Under the pieces are notes generated by a model, which did no database searches, was not told the DNA's origin, and saw only the letters and a program-made list of their open reading frames with translations. A stretch of 64,000 nt of DNA, taken from contig NZ_CP029378.1 in the NCBI RefSeq assembly GCF_003268675.1, forward strand, positions 7,626,001 to 7,690,000, in the 5' to 3' direction. How positions within the stretch are numbered: position 1 is the first letter of the stretch; each line of letters opens with the position of its first letter. This document shows positions 46,424-57,560 of this stretch, one piece after another. This DNA is from Streptomyces bacillaris. GTDB taxonomy: Bacteria > Actinomycetota > Actinomycetes > Streptomycetales > Streptomycetaceae. Position numbers and translations under genes: made by a program.

Positions 46424-47998
46424 TCAGGCCAGCGGGCAGCTGACCGGCAGCACCCGTTCGGTCAGCCGCCCCCGGAGCAGGCCGTCGGCGGTGAACTCCG
46501 CATCGGTGAGCCAGTCCGCCACCGTCAGCTGCTCCACCAGCGCCTCCAGCCCGTCGGGCTCGACAGCGCACCAGGAGGCGAGGGGCTCCACCTCGACGCC
46601 CTCGCCGTCGGGCCCCAGCCGCCCGTCGGCGCTGGTCCGTACGGCCAGGGCCAGGGCCAGCAGCCGGACATCGGCGCCGGTCTTCTTCTTCCGGAGCTTC
46701 TTGTCGCCCACCACCCGCTGGGCCCACCCGCTGAGCTTGGGGCGGGTCTTCCGGCCGAAGACGAACGGACCCGGGCCGTCCTCGTCGGGCATCAGGGACG
46801 GGATGGTGATCGGGGTGGGGCTCTCCGGACGGGAGGCGAGCAACTCCTCGACCGTACCGGGGAAGGAGAGCCAGCCGCTCTCCACGAGCCGGCCGATGAG
46901 CTCCTCGGGATCCGTCAGGGGCAGCCCCCTGACGTCCTGCCCCACGAGGTTGCCGGTGCCGGTGAGCGCCGAGCGCAGGGTCAGCAGCACCGCCAGGAGG
47001 CGGGCCTCCGCGCCGGGCACCGGGGTGTGCTCGGCGACATGGGCGAGGATCGCCCGGGCGTGGTCCCACTGCGTGAGGCCGGGCAGCAGCCGGCTGGTGA
47101 CCTGACCGTCGCCCGCCGGGCTCTGGCCGGTGCGCTGCTGGTGCTGGAGGAGAGCGGCGGCGGCCGCCTGCTCGGCGCGCTCCGCCTCCAGCCGCAGTTC
47201 GGTCTCCCCGGTGACCTCCGCCCAGGTCCGGAAGGCCTTCGCCTTGCGGGAATGGAGCTCGGACAGCTCGACCAGATCCGGTTCGGGGCGCTGCTGATAG
47301 GCGCGGAAGAGATCGCCCAGTTCGATCAGCTCCTCGCGCAGGGCGACGGGGTGCAGGTCGAACGGCACGATCCGCTGCGCGATCTTCCCGGACCGGCGCT
47401 TGCGGCGGGGCCGGGGGGGACGGGCCGCGGGCACCCCCTCGGGGACGGGGGCCGGGGCCGCTGCGGCGTGGGAGAACTGCGGGCCGATCTGGGCGGGCGG
47501 CCGGGGCGCGGCGGCCCGGGCCCCTCCGGCCGGAGCCCCTGCCGCGGGGGCGGCGGACGGGGAGGCGACCGCCGGGGCGGTGGCGACGACCTTCGCCGTG
47601 GGATGGGCGGCCGCACAGCGCGCGCAGCACTCCAGGGCCCGCCACCAGCGGCCCTGCCGGTCGTTGATGACGGCCAGGACGACCGGGCCCCCGCACCGCG
47701 ACGCCGGGGCCCGGTCGCGGGGGCCGTCGGTCCGCACATGGGTGTGGCAGTCATCGGCCCGGCAGGCGCAGTACGCCTCGGGCCGGGGCCCCGACGCGGC
47801 CCGCAGATGTGTCGCCAGGTGCGCGACGGCTGCGGTACGGCCGACGGCGGCGGACGGCAGGACCTGGGGGGCGCAGCCCGGGCGCCCGCACGAGACGCGT
47901 ACCGCCGTACCGCCCCGGTCGGCCGGGTCCAGACGCACCATCCACGCGCGCCCCGCCACCCGCTCTTCCAGCCCGCCCACTGTGCCCTCCACCGTCAT
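46424..47998 (-). CDS. Uncharacterised conserved protein with Cys/His-rich N-terminus
   Basis: 524 residues from ATG 47998. Residues about 35-130 contain paired Cys/His groups (CGRPGC, CACRADDCHTH, CCARCAAAH) that may bind zinc. A Pro/Ala-rich linker and basic patch (PRPRRKRRSGK) follow, then a helical C-terminal half with a coiled-coil-prone stretch (ELRLEAERAEQAAAAALLQHQQ) and a second basic patch GDKKLRKKKTG. Zinc, basic and helical parts suggest nucleic-acid or protein binding, but I recognise no family. It is divergent from the small gene at 48315. Confidence 0.78.
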   Translation of the reverse strand: MTVEGTVGGLEERVAGRAWMVRLDPADRGGTAVRVSCGRPGCAPQVLPSAAVGRTAAVAHLATHLRAASGPRPEAYCACRADDCHTHVRTDGPRDRAPASRCGGPVVLAVINDRQGRWWRALECCARCAAAHPTAKVVATAPAVASPSAAPAAGAPAGGARAAAPRPPAQIGPQFSHAAAAPAPVPEGVPAARPPRPRRKRRSGKIAQRIVPFDLHPVALREELIELGDLFRAYQQRPEPDLVELSELHSRKAKAFRTWAEVTGETELRLEAERAEQAAAAALLQHQQRTGQSPAGDGQVTSRLLPGLTQWDHARAILAHVAEHTPVPGAEARLLAVLLTLRSALTGTGNLVGQDVRGLPLTDPEELIGRLVESGWLSFPGTVEELLASRPESPTPITIPSLMPDEDGPGPFVFGRKTRPKLSGWAQRVVGDKKLRKKKTGADVRLLALALAVRTSADGRLGPDGEGVEVEPLASWCAVEPDGLEALVEQLTVADWLTDAEFTADGLLRGRLTERVLPVSCPLA

Positions 47999-48314
47999 CC
48001 TGTCCTCTCCTCCGGCGCATCGCCGTATCCGTCTCGCGGCGCACCGCCGTCCCCGCACCCACCACTGCCACGGCGGACCGGGCACGGCGGTGATCCAACG
48101 GTATGCGGCACATGGGTCCGTCGTGCAGGAACTTGCGCCGATTCCACGCGGAAGAGTCGAGGGTGTGCCCGAACGTGCGCCGACGCGGTGCCGGGAGGGT
48201 AAGGGCCGGGGTGCCGCGCACGATGTCCGCCGGTGGCCGGAAGGCCGGGCCCGGGGCGGTGGCCGGGCCCGGGCCCGGCTCCGCGACGTGAGCCGGGCCA
48301 CGTACCATGTCAGC
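47999..48314. other. 316-bp divergent intergenic region
   Basis: It holds the promoters for the Cys-rich protein (leftward) and the gene at 48315 (rightward). I see no clear hexamers, palindromic operator or RNA; it is G/C-rich throughout apart from a short window near 48100-48140. Confidence 0.5.
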
Positions 48315-48815
48315 ATGTCCTTCCTCCGCCGCCGCAGCGCCGCAACACCCGCGGGCCCGGACTTCGATGTCCTGGCCATGGACCCGGGGGACTGGCCCGG
48401 CAACCTGGGCGCCGGTCTGCTCCCCGCGCCCGACGGCAGCTGCCAGGGCGTCTTCCTCCGATACGACCTGTACGGCGGCCGTGGCCCGGCCATGATCATC
48501 GGCAATCTCCCGGAGGGCTCGCCCGCCCGCGAGACCGAGGAGGGCCAGGTTCCCTTCGAGGTCGCGCAGCTGCTGCTGGCCCTGGAGAACGACGAGCCGA
48601 TCGAGGTCGTCAGCAGCGAGGACGTCCCCGTGATGCAGGGCGACAACCTGCTGATCGTCCGCCGGGTGAAGCTCTCGGAGAGCCGTATCGCCTGCGTCCA
48701 GTTCGACCGCAGCGACGGGGTGCTCGTCACCATCGCCAGCTGGGACCGGCCCATCACCGACGATCTCTACACCCTTCTGAAGCCCCTTCCCGCCGAGCTG
48801 TTCCAGCAGGGCTGA
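48315..48815 (+). CDS. Small conserved protein of unknown function
   Basis: 166 residues, no signal peptide or membrane span. The sequence is acidic and well-folded in character (AMDPGDWPGNLGAGLLPAPDGSCQGVFLRYDLYGG, SEDVPVMQGDNLLIVRRVKLSESRIACVQFDRSDGVLVTIASWDRPITDDLYTLL). No family is recognised. ATG 48315 is the first in-frame start before this segment. A classic rho-independent terminator follows 13 bases after the stop. Confidence 0.75.
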   Translation: MSFLRRRSAATPAGPDFDVLAMDPGDWPGNLGAGLLPAPDGSCQGVFLRYDLYGGRGPAMIIGNLPEGSPARETEEGQVPFEVAQLLLALENDEPIEVVSSEDVPVMQGDNLLIVRRVKLSESRIACVQFDRSDGVLVTIASWDRPITDDLYTLLKPLPAELFQQG

Positions 48816-48828
48816 AACGTCACTGCAT

Positions 48829-48860
48829 AGGCCGCCCGAATATGCCGGGCGGCCTTTCTC
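48829..48860 (+). terminator. Rho-independent terminator with U-tract
   Basis: AGGCCGCCCG pairs with CGGGCGGCCT (48829-48838, 48846-48855), 7-base loop, followed by TTCTC. It is one of the few hairpins here with a T-rich tail. Confidence 0.92.
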
Positions 48861-48960
48861 CTGCCTGGTCCTTCTTCATGCCCGGCCTCTCTTCGTCTCC
48901 GGCCACTCGTCCTGGCTGACCACCGGAGCATCCGGCTCCAGGAGCGTCCGGGCACGGCGA

Positions 48961-48993
48961 ACGGCCCGCCGCGTGTCAGTCGCGACGGGCCGT
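48961..48993 (-). terminator. Hairpin downstream of geosmin synthase
   Basis: A 13-bp stem with one mismatch (48961-48973 with 48981-48993), 41 bases past the geosmin synthase stop on the minus strand. Confidence 0.7.
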
Positions 48994-49033
48994 GCGGCGC
49001 ACGGCGGTGGCCGTGCCGTCCGCGGGCCGGGAA

Positions 49034-51247
<2,214 letters not shown>

Positions 51248-51442
51248 GTGCGATAGGCCTTTCCGGAAGGCTCCGCGCGGCGAGGGCGCGGATCGATGGT
51301 GTCCGCGCCAGCCCTACCCTTCGGCCAACCGGGGCACGCACCAGAGGGATTAGTCAGATAATCGTGGTCTGGTCTGTGCCTGTTGGGCGTGCCTTTTCGG
51401 CGCGCCCGTTAGGTGTGGCGGCCCGCAGTGTGCGGCGTCGAC

Positions 51443-52186
51443 TCAGTAGGCGGAGTCGACGTTGTCGATCGAGCCGTACCGGTCCGCGGCGTAGTTGGCG
51501 GCGGCGGTGATGTTGGCGACCGGGTCGGTGAGCTTCTTCGGGGTGCCCTTGACGTGGTACGCGTCGAAGGTCGGCTGGATCACCTGGAGCAGGCCCTTGG
51601 AGGGGATGCCGTTGCGCGCGTTGATGTCCCAGTCGTTGACGGCGTTCGGGTTGCCGCTGGACTCGCGCATGATGTTGCGGTGCAGCCCCTCGTAGGAGCC
51701 GGGGATGTTCTTCTTCTTCATGATGTCGAGCGACTCGCGTATCCAGCCGTCGAGGTTGTTCGCGTACTTCTTGGGAGCGGCCTTGGGGGCGGCCTTCTTG
51801 GGGGCGGCAACGGCCTTGCGCTCGGTGGAGCGGTTGGCGGCCTGCTTCTCGGAGCGCGCCTTCTCGGCGGCCTTCTTCGCCTCGGCCTTGCGCTCGGCGA
51901 CGGCCTTCGCGGCGGCGGCCTTGCGGTCGGCCGCGACCTTCTTCGCCGCGGCGGCGTCGGCGGCCGCCTTCTTCGCGGCGTTCTCCGCCGCAGCCTTCTC
52001 CGCCGCGATCTCCTGGGCCGTCGGGGCGCCGGTGGCGGCCTTCCCGGCGGTGGCGGAGGACTTGGCGGCGGTGGGCTGCGCCTCGCTCTGCCCGCCGGTC
52101 GCGGTGATGGCCGTGACGGAACCGGCCGCGACGAGCACGGCGGCGGCGAGCTTGTGGGAGCGGGTGATGCGGATGGTGCGGGGCAT
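51443..52186 (-). CDS. Secreted lytic transglycosylase with Ala/Lys coiled region
   Basis: 247 residues. A signal peptide (SHKLAAAVLVAAGSVTAITATGG) is followed by an Ala/Lys/Glu helical region (about 55-135) that may span the wall, and an SLT/lysozyme-like domain (about 140-247) with catalytic Glu175 in NIMRESSGNPNAVN and GLLQVIQPTFDAYHVKGT. It probably cleaves peptidoglycan glycan strands outside the cell. ATG 52186 has GGAAGAG upstream. A long structured leader precedes it. Confidence 0.92.
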   Translation of the reverse strand: MPRTIRITRSHKLAAAVLVAAGSVTAITATGGQSEAQPTAAKSSATAGKAATGAPTAQEIAAEKAAAENAAKKAAADAAAAKKVAADRKAAAAKAVAERKAEAKKAAEKARSEKQAANRSTERKAVAAPKKAAPKAAPKKYANNLDGWIRESLDIMKKKNIPGSYEGLHRNIMRESSGNPNAVNDWDINARNGIPSKGLLQVIQPTFDAYHVKGTPKKLTDPVANITAAANYAADRYGSIDNVDSAY

Positions 52187-52440
52187 GCGTAGCTCTTCCT
52201 GTGGGGGACGGGGCCTGCGGCCATGGGCCGCGTGAGCAGAGACCGAGAGATGTCGGCCGCGACCGCCGTAGGGCGCTCGTCGCGGGCTCGGTCTCGGTGC
52301 TTGCCGGGATCCATGGTTAACGGCCGTCGAGACAGGAGGCAATGACCCTATTTACTAGGATGAGTAGTTGATAGGGAGAAATATCCCTTTTGGCGTTTTC
52401 GTTGCGCGGCAGGGGAGGGGTCGCGCCCACTACCCCCGCT
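52187..52440 (-). promoter_or_regulatory. Structured leader and AT-rich promoter region of the transglycosylase gene
   Basis: On the minus strand, 52239-52247 pairs with 52287-52295 (9 bp) and inside it 52257-52263 pairs with 52279-52285 (7 bp), giving a long stem-loop in the 5' leader. Upstream, 52318-52400 is markedly AT-richer and probably holds the promoter. It does not match the c-di-AMP (ydaO) leader seen before some Streptomyces wall hydrolases. The remaining stretch to 52727 holds only the 8-bp repeats and a terminator. Confidence 0.5.
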
Positions 52441-52574
52441 CGTAGGTGACGTGGGTCTCGTGGCGCGCCTCACCCGGGGACGCCCCTCGGGTGGCGATCG
52501 GTCAGCGCCCCGTCACGGAGCGGCACAGCCTTGGCGGACTTCGCCCGCCGCCCGCCCGAGCCCGCTACGCCGGA

Positions 52575-52622
52575 CCCGTATGCCCGTATGCCCGTATGCC
52601 CGTATGCCCGTATGCCCGTACG
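52575..52622. repeat. Octanucleotide tandem repeat, six units
   Basis: CCCGTATG is repeated five times exactly (52575-52614), with a sixth unit CCCGTACG (52615-52622). It is intergenic. No spacers, so it is not a CRISPR array. Confidence 0.95.
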
Positions 52623-52648
52623 TCCCCGCCCCCGTCCGGACACAGCAC

Positions 52649-52694
52649 AGCGCGCTGCGGGACCGGTGTGTCGGCACCTGTCCCGCAGCGCGCT
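52649..52694 (-). terminator. 15-bp stem-loop after the phosphotransferase gene
   Basis: Arms 52649-52663 and 52680-52694 pair perfectly around a 16-base loop, 34 bases past the minus-strand stop. Confidence 0.85.
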
Positions 52695-52727
52695 TCCCTT
52701 ACACAGTGGCCTTCTCGCCGTCCGGAC

Positions 52728-53867
52728 TCAGCGCGTCCCGACCGCCGCCCGCACCGCCCGCCGCGCCATCGCGCAGTCGTCGTGCAGCCGGCGCAGCAGC
52801 AGCCGCTGCTCCTCGCCCGAGGAGAGCACCCACGGCCGGTCCTGCCCCGCGCTCACCGGGGGCGTCTCGCGCATGGTGCGCTGGACGGCCGTCTCGTAGT
52901 TACGGATCTCGCGGGTCAGCACGAGCATCAGGTTCACCAGGAACGCGTCCCGCGCGGCCGGTCCCCTGGCCTGCGCCAGCTGGCTGATCTGGCGCCGCGC
53001 CGCCGGGGCGTTGCCCAGCACCGTCCACAGCGTCGCCAGGTCGTAGCCCGGCAGATACCAGCCCGCGTGCTCCCAGTCGACCAGCACCGGGCCGGTCGGC
53101 GACAGCAGGATGTTGGAGAGCAGCGCGTCACCGTGGCAGAACTGGCCCATGGACTGACGGCCGCCCGTCTGGGCCAGACCGTGCAGCAGCTTCTGCAGGT
53201 CGCCCAGATCCCGGTCGGTGAAGAGACCGAGCTCGTGGTAGCGCGCGATCCGCGAACCGTAGTCGAGCGGCGCCTCGAACAGCCCGGGCGGCGGCCGCCA
53301 GGCGTTCACCCGGGCGATCGCCCCGAGCGCGGCCCGGATGTCGGCCCGCGGCGGGGCCTCCGCCGGATGCCGGGTCAGCGCGGCCACCCGTCCGGGCATC
53401 CGCTCGATCACCAGCGTGCAGTTCTCCGGATCCGCCGCGATCAGCCGGGGCACCCGCACCGGGGGGCGGTGCCGGACGAACGCGCGGTATGCCGCTATTT
53501 CGTGCTGGAACCGTTCCGTCCAGGCGGGGGAGTGGTCCAGTAAACACTTGGCCACGGCGGTGGCCCGCCCGGTGGCGCCCACGATCAGTACGGAACGGCC
53601 GCTGCGCCGCAGCACCTGGACCGGGTTGAACTCGGGGCAGATGCGCTGCACGGAGGCGATGGCCATCCGCACCTGCGCGCCCTGCGGCCCGGAGAGGTCG
53701 ATTCTGCCGCTGAGAGGTCCGGCACCCGGTCCCGCCGCCCGCCGGGTCCGGCCGCCCAGACCCTGAGCCGGCGCACCGGCGTGGGGGGCGAGATACGGCC
53801 CGCCGCCCGTCCCCATGGGACGGAGCGGCCGGGGCGGGGCGGACACGGAGGACGATGCTGTGTACAT
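52728..53867 (-). CDS. Aminoglycoside phosphotransferase-family kinase-like protein
   Basis: 379 residues. After a Gly/Pro-rich lead (about 1-80) comes an APH/choline-kinase fold: LIVGATGRATAVAKCLL with the ATP Lys, LVIERMPGRVA hinge, Brenner motif FCHGDALLSNILLS with catalytic Asp and Asn, and metal-binding Asp in VLVDWEHAGWYLPGYDLATLW. The substrate is unknown; such proteins phosphorylate small metabolites and need not confer drug resistance. The ATG at 53867 lacks a good ribosome site. It is divergent from the NsdA-like regulator. Confidence 0.87.
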   Translation of the reverse strand: MYTASSSVSAPPRPLRPMGTGGGPYLAPHAGAPAQGLGGRTRRAAGPGAGPLSGRIDLSGPQGAQVRMAIASVQRICPEFNPVQVLRRSGRSVLIVGATGRATAVAKCLLDHSPAWTERFQHEIAAYRAFVRHRPPVRVPRLIAADPENCTLVIERMPGRVAALTRHPAEAPPRADIRAALGAIARVNAWRPPPGLFEAPLDYGSRIARYHELGLFTDRDLGDLQKLLHGLAQTGGRQSMGQFCHGDALLSNILLSPTGPVLVDWEHAGWYLPGYDLATLWTVLGNAPAARRQISQLAQARGPAARDAFLVNLMLVLTREIRNYETAVQRTMRETPPVSAGQDRPWVLSSGEEQRLLLRRLHDDCAMARRAVRAAVGTR

Positions 53868-54098
53868 GGGCGAGACAGATCCCTTCGTGCGCCGACAAGT
53901 TACGTACGCCAACCCGGCCGACGGCCGTTCGGCACCCTGGGGAGTACCTAGGGCTGCCGGGCGGGGTGGCGCTTTCCTACCTGACACCGGAGCGCGGGTG
54001 GCAGACCATCTGGCGGACCCTGGCGAACCCTGGCGAATAGTCACAGCGCATCTGACAGGGGGTTAGTGTCAAGTCAGCCGAGAACCTGGGGGCTTGAC

Positions 54099-55595
54099 GT
54101 GACCGGAGAACCCAACACCCGTCTTTCCGACCTGTTCGGCCTGGCCGGCTGGTCCAAGGGCGAACTCGCGAGAATGGTGAACCGGCAGGCGGCGGCCATG
54201 GGCCACCCGCAGCTGGCCACCGACACCTCGCGGGTCAGGCGCTGGATCGACATGGGGGAGTCCCCCCGTGATCCCGTGCCCGAAGTGCTGGCAGCCCTGT
54301 TCACCGAGCGGCTCGGCCGTGTCGTGACCATCGAGGACCTCGGGTTCGGCCGACGCGGGCGTGCAGGGAAACGGCGTGACTCCGGGACGGAACGCGATCC
54401 CGATCAACTGCCGTGGGCGCCCGAGCGGACGGCAGCGGTCCTCACCGAATTCACGGGAATGGACCTCATGCTCAACCGACGCGGCTTGGTGGGTGCGGGC
54501 GCCGCGCTCGCCGCCGGCTCGACCATCGCCGGCCCCATGTACGACTGGCTGCACAGCGACCCCGTCCTGGCGGCCGACGCGCCACGCGCCAACGAACCGC
54601 AGCACGCCGACCCCGCCGGTCTCGACCGGTACGAGGCCGCGCCTGTGGGCTCCGAGGAGATCGAGGCCCTGGAGTACTCGGTCGAGGTGTTCCGCGCCTG
54701 GGACGCCTCCCGGGGCGGCGGGCTCCAGCGCAAGGCCGTGGTGGGCCAGCTCAACGAGGTGGGCGGCATGCTCGCCTACCGCCACCCCGACCACCTCCAG
54801 CGCCGCCTGTGGGGCGTCGCAGCCAACCTCGCCGTGCTCGCGGGCTGGATGTCCCACGACGTCGGCCTCGAACCCACCGCCCAGAAGTACTTCGTCATCG
54901 CCGCCCACGCGGCCCGCGAGGGCGGCGACCGGCCGCGCGCCGGTGAGGCGCTCTCCCGCGCCGCCCGGCAGATGGTCCACCTGGGCCGTCCCGACGACGC
55001 CCTCGACCTGATGAAGCTCGCCAAGTCCGGCTCGGGCGACGAGACCCTGCCCCGTACGCAGGCGATGCTGCGCACCATCGAGGCCTGGGCACAGGCGGCG
55101 ATGGGCAAGGGCCAGGCCATGCGGCGCACCCTCGGTGAGGCCGAGGAGCTGTTCGTCTCGGACAAGGGCGACGTGCCCCCGCCCAGCTGGATGCAGATGT
55201 TCGACGAGGCCGACCTGCACGGCATGCAGGCCCTGGCGTTCCGCACGCTGGCCGAGCACGACCCGGCCGCCGCCGTCATCGCCCAGCACCACGCCAAGCA
55301 GGCCCTGGAGCTGCGGGTGGGCGGCCGTCAGCGGTCCAAGCTCTTCGACCACATCTCGCTCGCCTCGGCCTGCTTCATCGCCAACGACCCCGAACAGGGC
55401 GACCGGTACGCGAGGCTCGCCCTGATCTCGATGGGGGAGACCTCGTCGCACCGCACCTGGGACCGGCTCCGCGAGATGTACCGGCTCACCGGCCAGTTCG
55501 CCGGGCACGCCAGGATCCAGGACCTCCGCGAGCAGATCGAGCGGTCGTTGCCGCAGAGTCCGATCGCCAGGAAGGCCAAGGGGGCCCAGGCGTGA
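54099..55595 (+). CDS. NsdA-like TPR transcriptional regulator
   Basis: 498 residues from GTG 54099 (GGGGG 7 bases upstream); an earlier in-frame GTG at 54066 has no ribosome site. The N-terminal 90 residues are a helix-turn-helix-like unit (TRLSDLFGLAGWSKGELARMVNRQAAAMGHPQLATDTSRVRRWIDMGESPRDPVPEVLAALFTERLGRVVTIEDLG). The rest is helical with weak TPR character (SRAARQMVHLGRPDDALDLMKLAKSG). Streptomyces NsdA, a negative regulator of development and antibiotic production, has this layout and length; several paralogues exist per genome, so orthology with NsdA is not claimed. A hydrophobic Ala/Gly stretch near 139-155 recalls a Tat or membrane motif but lies mid-protein. Confidence 0.82.
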   Translation: MTGEPNTRLSDLFGLAGWSKGELARMVNRQAAAMGHPQLATDTSRVRRWIDMGESPRDPVPEVLAALFTERLGRVVTIEDLGFGRRGRAGKRRDSGTERDPDQLPWAPERTAAVLTEFTGMDLMLNRRGLVGAGAALAAGSTIAGPMYDWLHSDPVLAADAPRANEPQHADPAGLDRYEAAPVGSEEIEALEYSVEVFRAWDASRGGGLQRKAVVGQLNEVGGMLAYRHPDHLQRRLWGVAANLAVLAGWMSHDVGLEPTAQKYFVIAAHAAREGGDRPRAGEALSRAARQMVHLGRPDDALDLMKLAKSGSGDETLPRTQAMLRTIEAWAQAAMGKGQAMRRTLGEAEELFVSDKGDVPPPSWMQMFDEADLHGMQALAFRTLAEHDPAAAVIAQHHAKQALELRVGGRQRSKLFDHISLASACFIANDPEQGDRYARLALISMGETSSHRTWDRLREMYRLTGQFAGHARIQDLREQIERSLPQSPIARKAKGAQA

Positions 55596-55778
55596 ACTCC
55601 GTACGGGTCCGCCGGCGGAGACCGTAACCGCCGCGCGCACCTTCCGTCCTGACGCCCCGACGACGTGACGTCTGGACGCCCTGACCCCCGTCATGGCACC
55701 CGGCGGTCTTCCCTCCCGATGCTCCGGCGCTCCTTCGTCATGGAGTCCGGCAGCCCCGAGGGCCGGCCCCGAGCCCCG

Positions 55779-57278
55779 TCACGCCCTGATGCGGGCGACC
55801 AGCACACACGCGTCGTCCAGGCGCTCGGCCCCGCCGAACTCCTCGACCACGCCCCGCACGCACTCCTGTGCCGTACGGGCGTGGGCGAACCGGGGGGCGA
55901 GGGCGAGCAGCCGCTCCGGGCCCGCGCCCCGGTCGTCGCGCCGGGTGAGGCCGTCCGTGTGCAGCACCAGCACATCGCCGGGGAGCAGCCGCACCTCGTC
56001 CTGTTCGTACGCGACCTGCGACCCGGCACCGAGGAGGACCCCGTCCGGGGGCGGCAGTTGCCGTCCCGTCCCGTCACGGAAGAGCAGGGGCGGCGGGTGT
56101 CCCGCCTGCGCCCAGGAGAGCACCCCGCCTGCGGAGTCGTACCGGCAGCACAGGGCGCTGCCCAGGACGGACCGCATCGACGATTCGAGGAGGTGGTCGA
56201 GGTGACCCATCAGGGCACCCGGCTCGATACCGGCGACGGCCATGCCGCGCAGCGCGCCGAGGACCAGGGGCATGGCCGAGGTGGCGGGAAGCGCGTGCCC
56301 GGTCAGATCGCCGACGGTCAGCAGGGTCCGTCCGTCGGGCAGCTCCATCGCGTCGTACCAGTCGCCGCCGATGAGGCCGCCGGACGCGGAAGGGAGGTGG
56401 TGGGCGGCGATGTCCAGGGTGCCGGGGCGGTCTCCGGGCGGCGGGAGGCGCAGTGAACCGCGCCACGGCGGCGCCACGGTCTCCTGAGGCTCCGCGGCCG
56501 CCGGCTCCTCCGCGTGCTCGGGGGAGATGTGTCCGGTGGGCCCGTCGCGCAGGGCTGCTTCGTGCGGGGTGGTGTCGTACGGGGTGGTGTCGTGGTGCTC
56601 GTCGCGCAGGGCCGCGTCCCGGCTCCGGCCGACGCTCTCCTCGCCGCGACGCAGCTCCCCGACGTCCCGGAGCACGGCCCACATGGCGGCGGTGCAGCCC
56701 TCGGCGTCGAGGACCGGTTCGCCGGTCATATGGAGGGTGCGCACCCGGTTGTCGGGGAGCACGATGCGGAACTCCCCGTCCATCGGCCGCCCGTCGACGA
56801 GACAGCCCGTCACCATGGCGGTGAGCTTCGGCTGGTCGTCGGGGAGGAGGACGGACGGCAGGTCGTCCAGGGAGAGCGGTGGTGAACCGGGCGGCCGGCC
56901 GAAGATCTCGTACAGCTCCTCGGACCAGCTGACCTCGTCGGTGAGGAGGTTCCATTCGGCGCTGCCCACCCGCTGCGGCGGGAGACCGCCGGCCGACGGG
57001 TCCTCCGCAGGGGCGTGCCGTGCGCCGGAACGCTGGGCGGGGGGACCGGCCTTGAGCTGACCCAGATGCTGGTCGAGGTTGTCGAGATGCTGGACGGCCA
57101 GGTCGCACAGGGCACGCTGCCAGCGGGCCTGGGGGTCGTCCTCATTGGTCGCCGCCGCGTCACGTCCCACGGCCGCCACATCCCCGCGCAGCTGCCGGGC
57201 GCGGTGGATCAGCGCGTCGACGGCTTCGTGCGCGGGGGGCTGCGGTGCGGGGCGGTCCGCGAACAGATGGGACGGCAT
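55779..57278 (-). CDS. PAS-domain PP2C phosphatase (SpoIIE/RsbU family)
   Basis: 499 residues. A helical lead with ANTAR-like or coiled character (1-80) is followed by a PAS fold (about 100-215: AEWNLLTDEVSWSEELYEIFG ... HMTGEPVLDAEGCTAAMWAVLRDV), a Thr/Pro/Asp-rich linker with short repeats (near 235-250), and a SpoIIE/PP2C phosphatase domain (about 275-499) with metal Asp motifs GGDWYDA and TVGDLTGHALPAT and the end DDACVLVARI. It is cytosolic and likely dephosphorylates an anti-sigma antagonist in a stress pathway. ATG 57278. No sigma-factor genes are nearby. Confidence 0.92.
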   Translation of the reverse strand: MPSHLFADRPAPQPPAHEAVDALIHRARQLRGDVAAVGRDAAATNEDDPQARWQRALCDLAVQHLDNLDQHLGQLKAGPPAQRSGARHAPAEDPSAGGLPPQRVGSAEWNLLTDEVSWSEELYEIFGRPPGSPPLSLDDLPSVLLPDDQPKLTAMVTGCLVDGRPMDGEFRIVLPDNRVRTLHMTGEPVLDAEGCTAAMWAVLRDVGELRRGEESVGRSRDAALRDEHHDTTPYDTTPHEAALRDGPTGHISPEHAEEPAAAEPQETVAPPWRGSLRLPPPGDRPGTLDIAAHHLPSASGGLIGGDWYDAMELPDGRTLLTVGDLTGHALPATSAMPLVLGALRGMAVAGIEPGALMGHLDHLLESSMRSVLGSALCCRYDSAGGVLSWAQAGHPPPLLFRDGTGRQLPPPDGVLLGAGSQVAYEQDEVRLLPGDVLVLHTDGLTRRDDRGAGPERLLALAPRFAHARTAQECVRGVVEEFGGAERLDDACVLVARIRA

Positions 57279-57480
57279 CTCGTACTCCGATACAGGCGCG
57301 GCGCGGCCGGGTCTCAGGGGCGGCCGCTATCGACTTTCGCACAGGCCGCGGCGGCCCGTAAGGCATTCGACAACACTCATCACGTAGTTGCTTCTGGCAT
57401 ATGCCACAGGCTGTACGGGAGGGGCGATGCTCCGAACGGGCGTACGGGTAAGGGGGGTTGGCCTGTCCCCGTGGCATAGG

Positions 57481-57533
57481 CACCCGCACGCGATTTCCGG
57501 TCGAGACGCCCGACCGGAAATCGCGTGCGGGTG
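57481..57533. promoter_or_regulatory. Perfect 23-bp inverted repeat in a divergent promoter region
   Basis: 57481-57503 is the exact reverse complement of 57511-57533 with a 7-base loop. It lies 28 bases before the ATG at 57561 and about 200 bases from the divergent phosphatase start, i.e. in neither gene's 3' end. It could be an attenuator/5'-leader hairpin or a dyad protein site. Confidence 0.85.
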
Positions 57534-57560
57534 GCGGGGCGGCCCGGCAGGATGCCCCGC

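Noticed and set aside
52187..52380. c-di-AMP (ydaO) riboswitch before the transglycosylase
   Set aside because: The conserved ydaO blocks are not visible; only a generic stem-loop is seen.
52575..52622. CRISPR array
   Set aside because: Units are 8 bp, contiguous and without spacers, and no cas genes are present.
54099..55595. Naming the regulator nsdA outright
   Set aside because: Layout matches, but Streptomyces genomes hold several paralogues and the neighbours known for nsdA are not present here.
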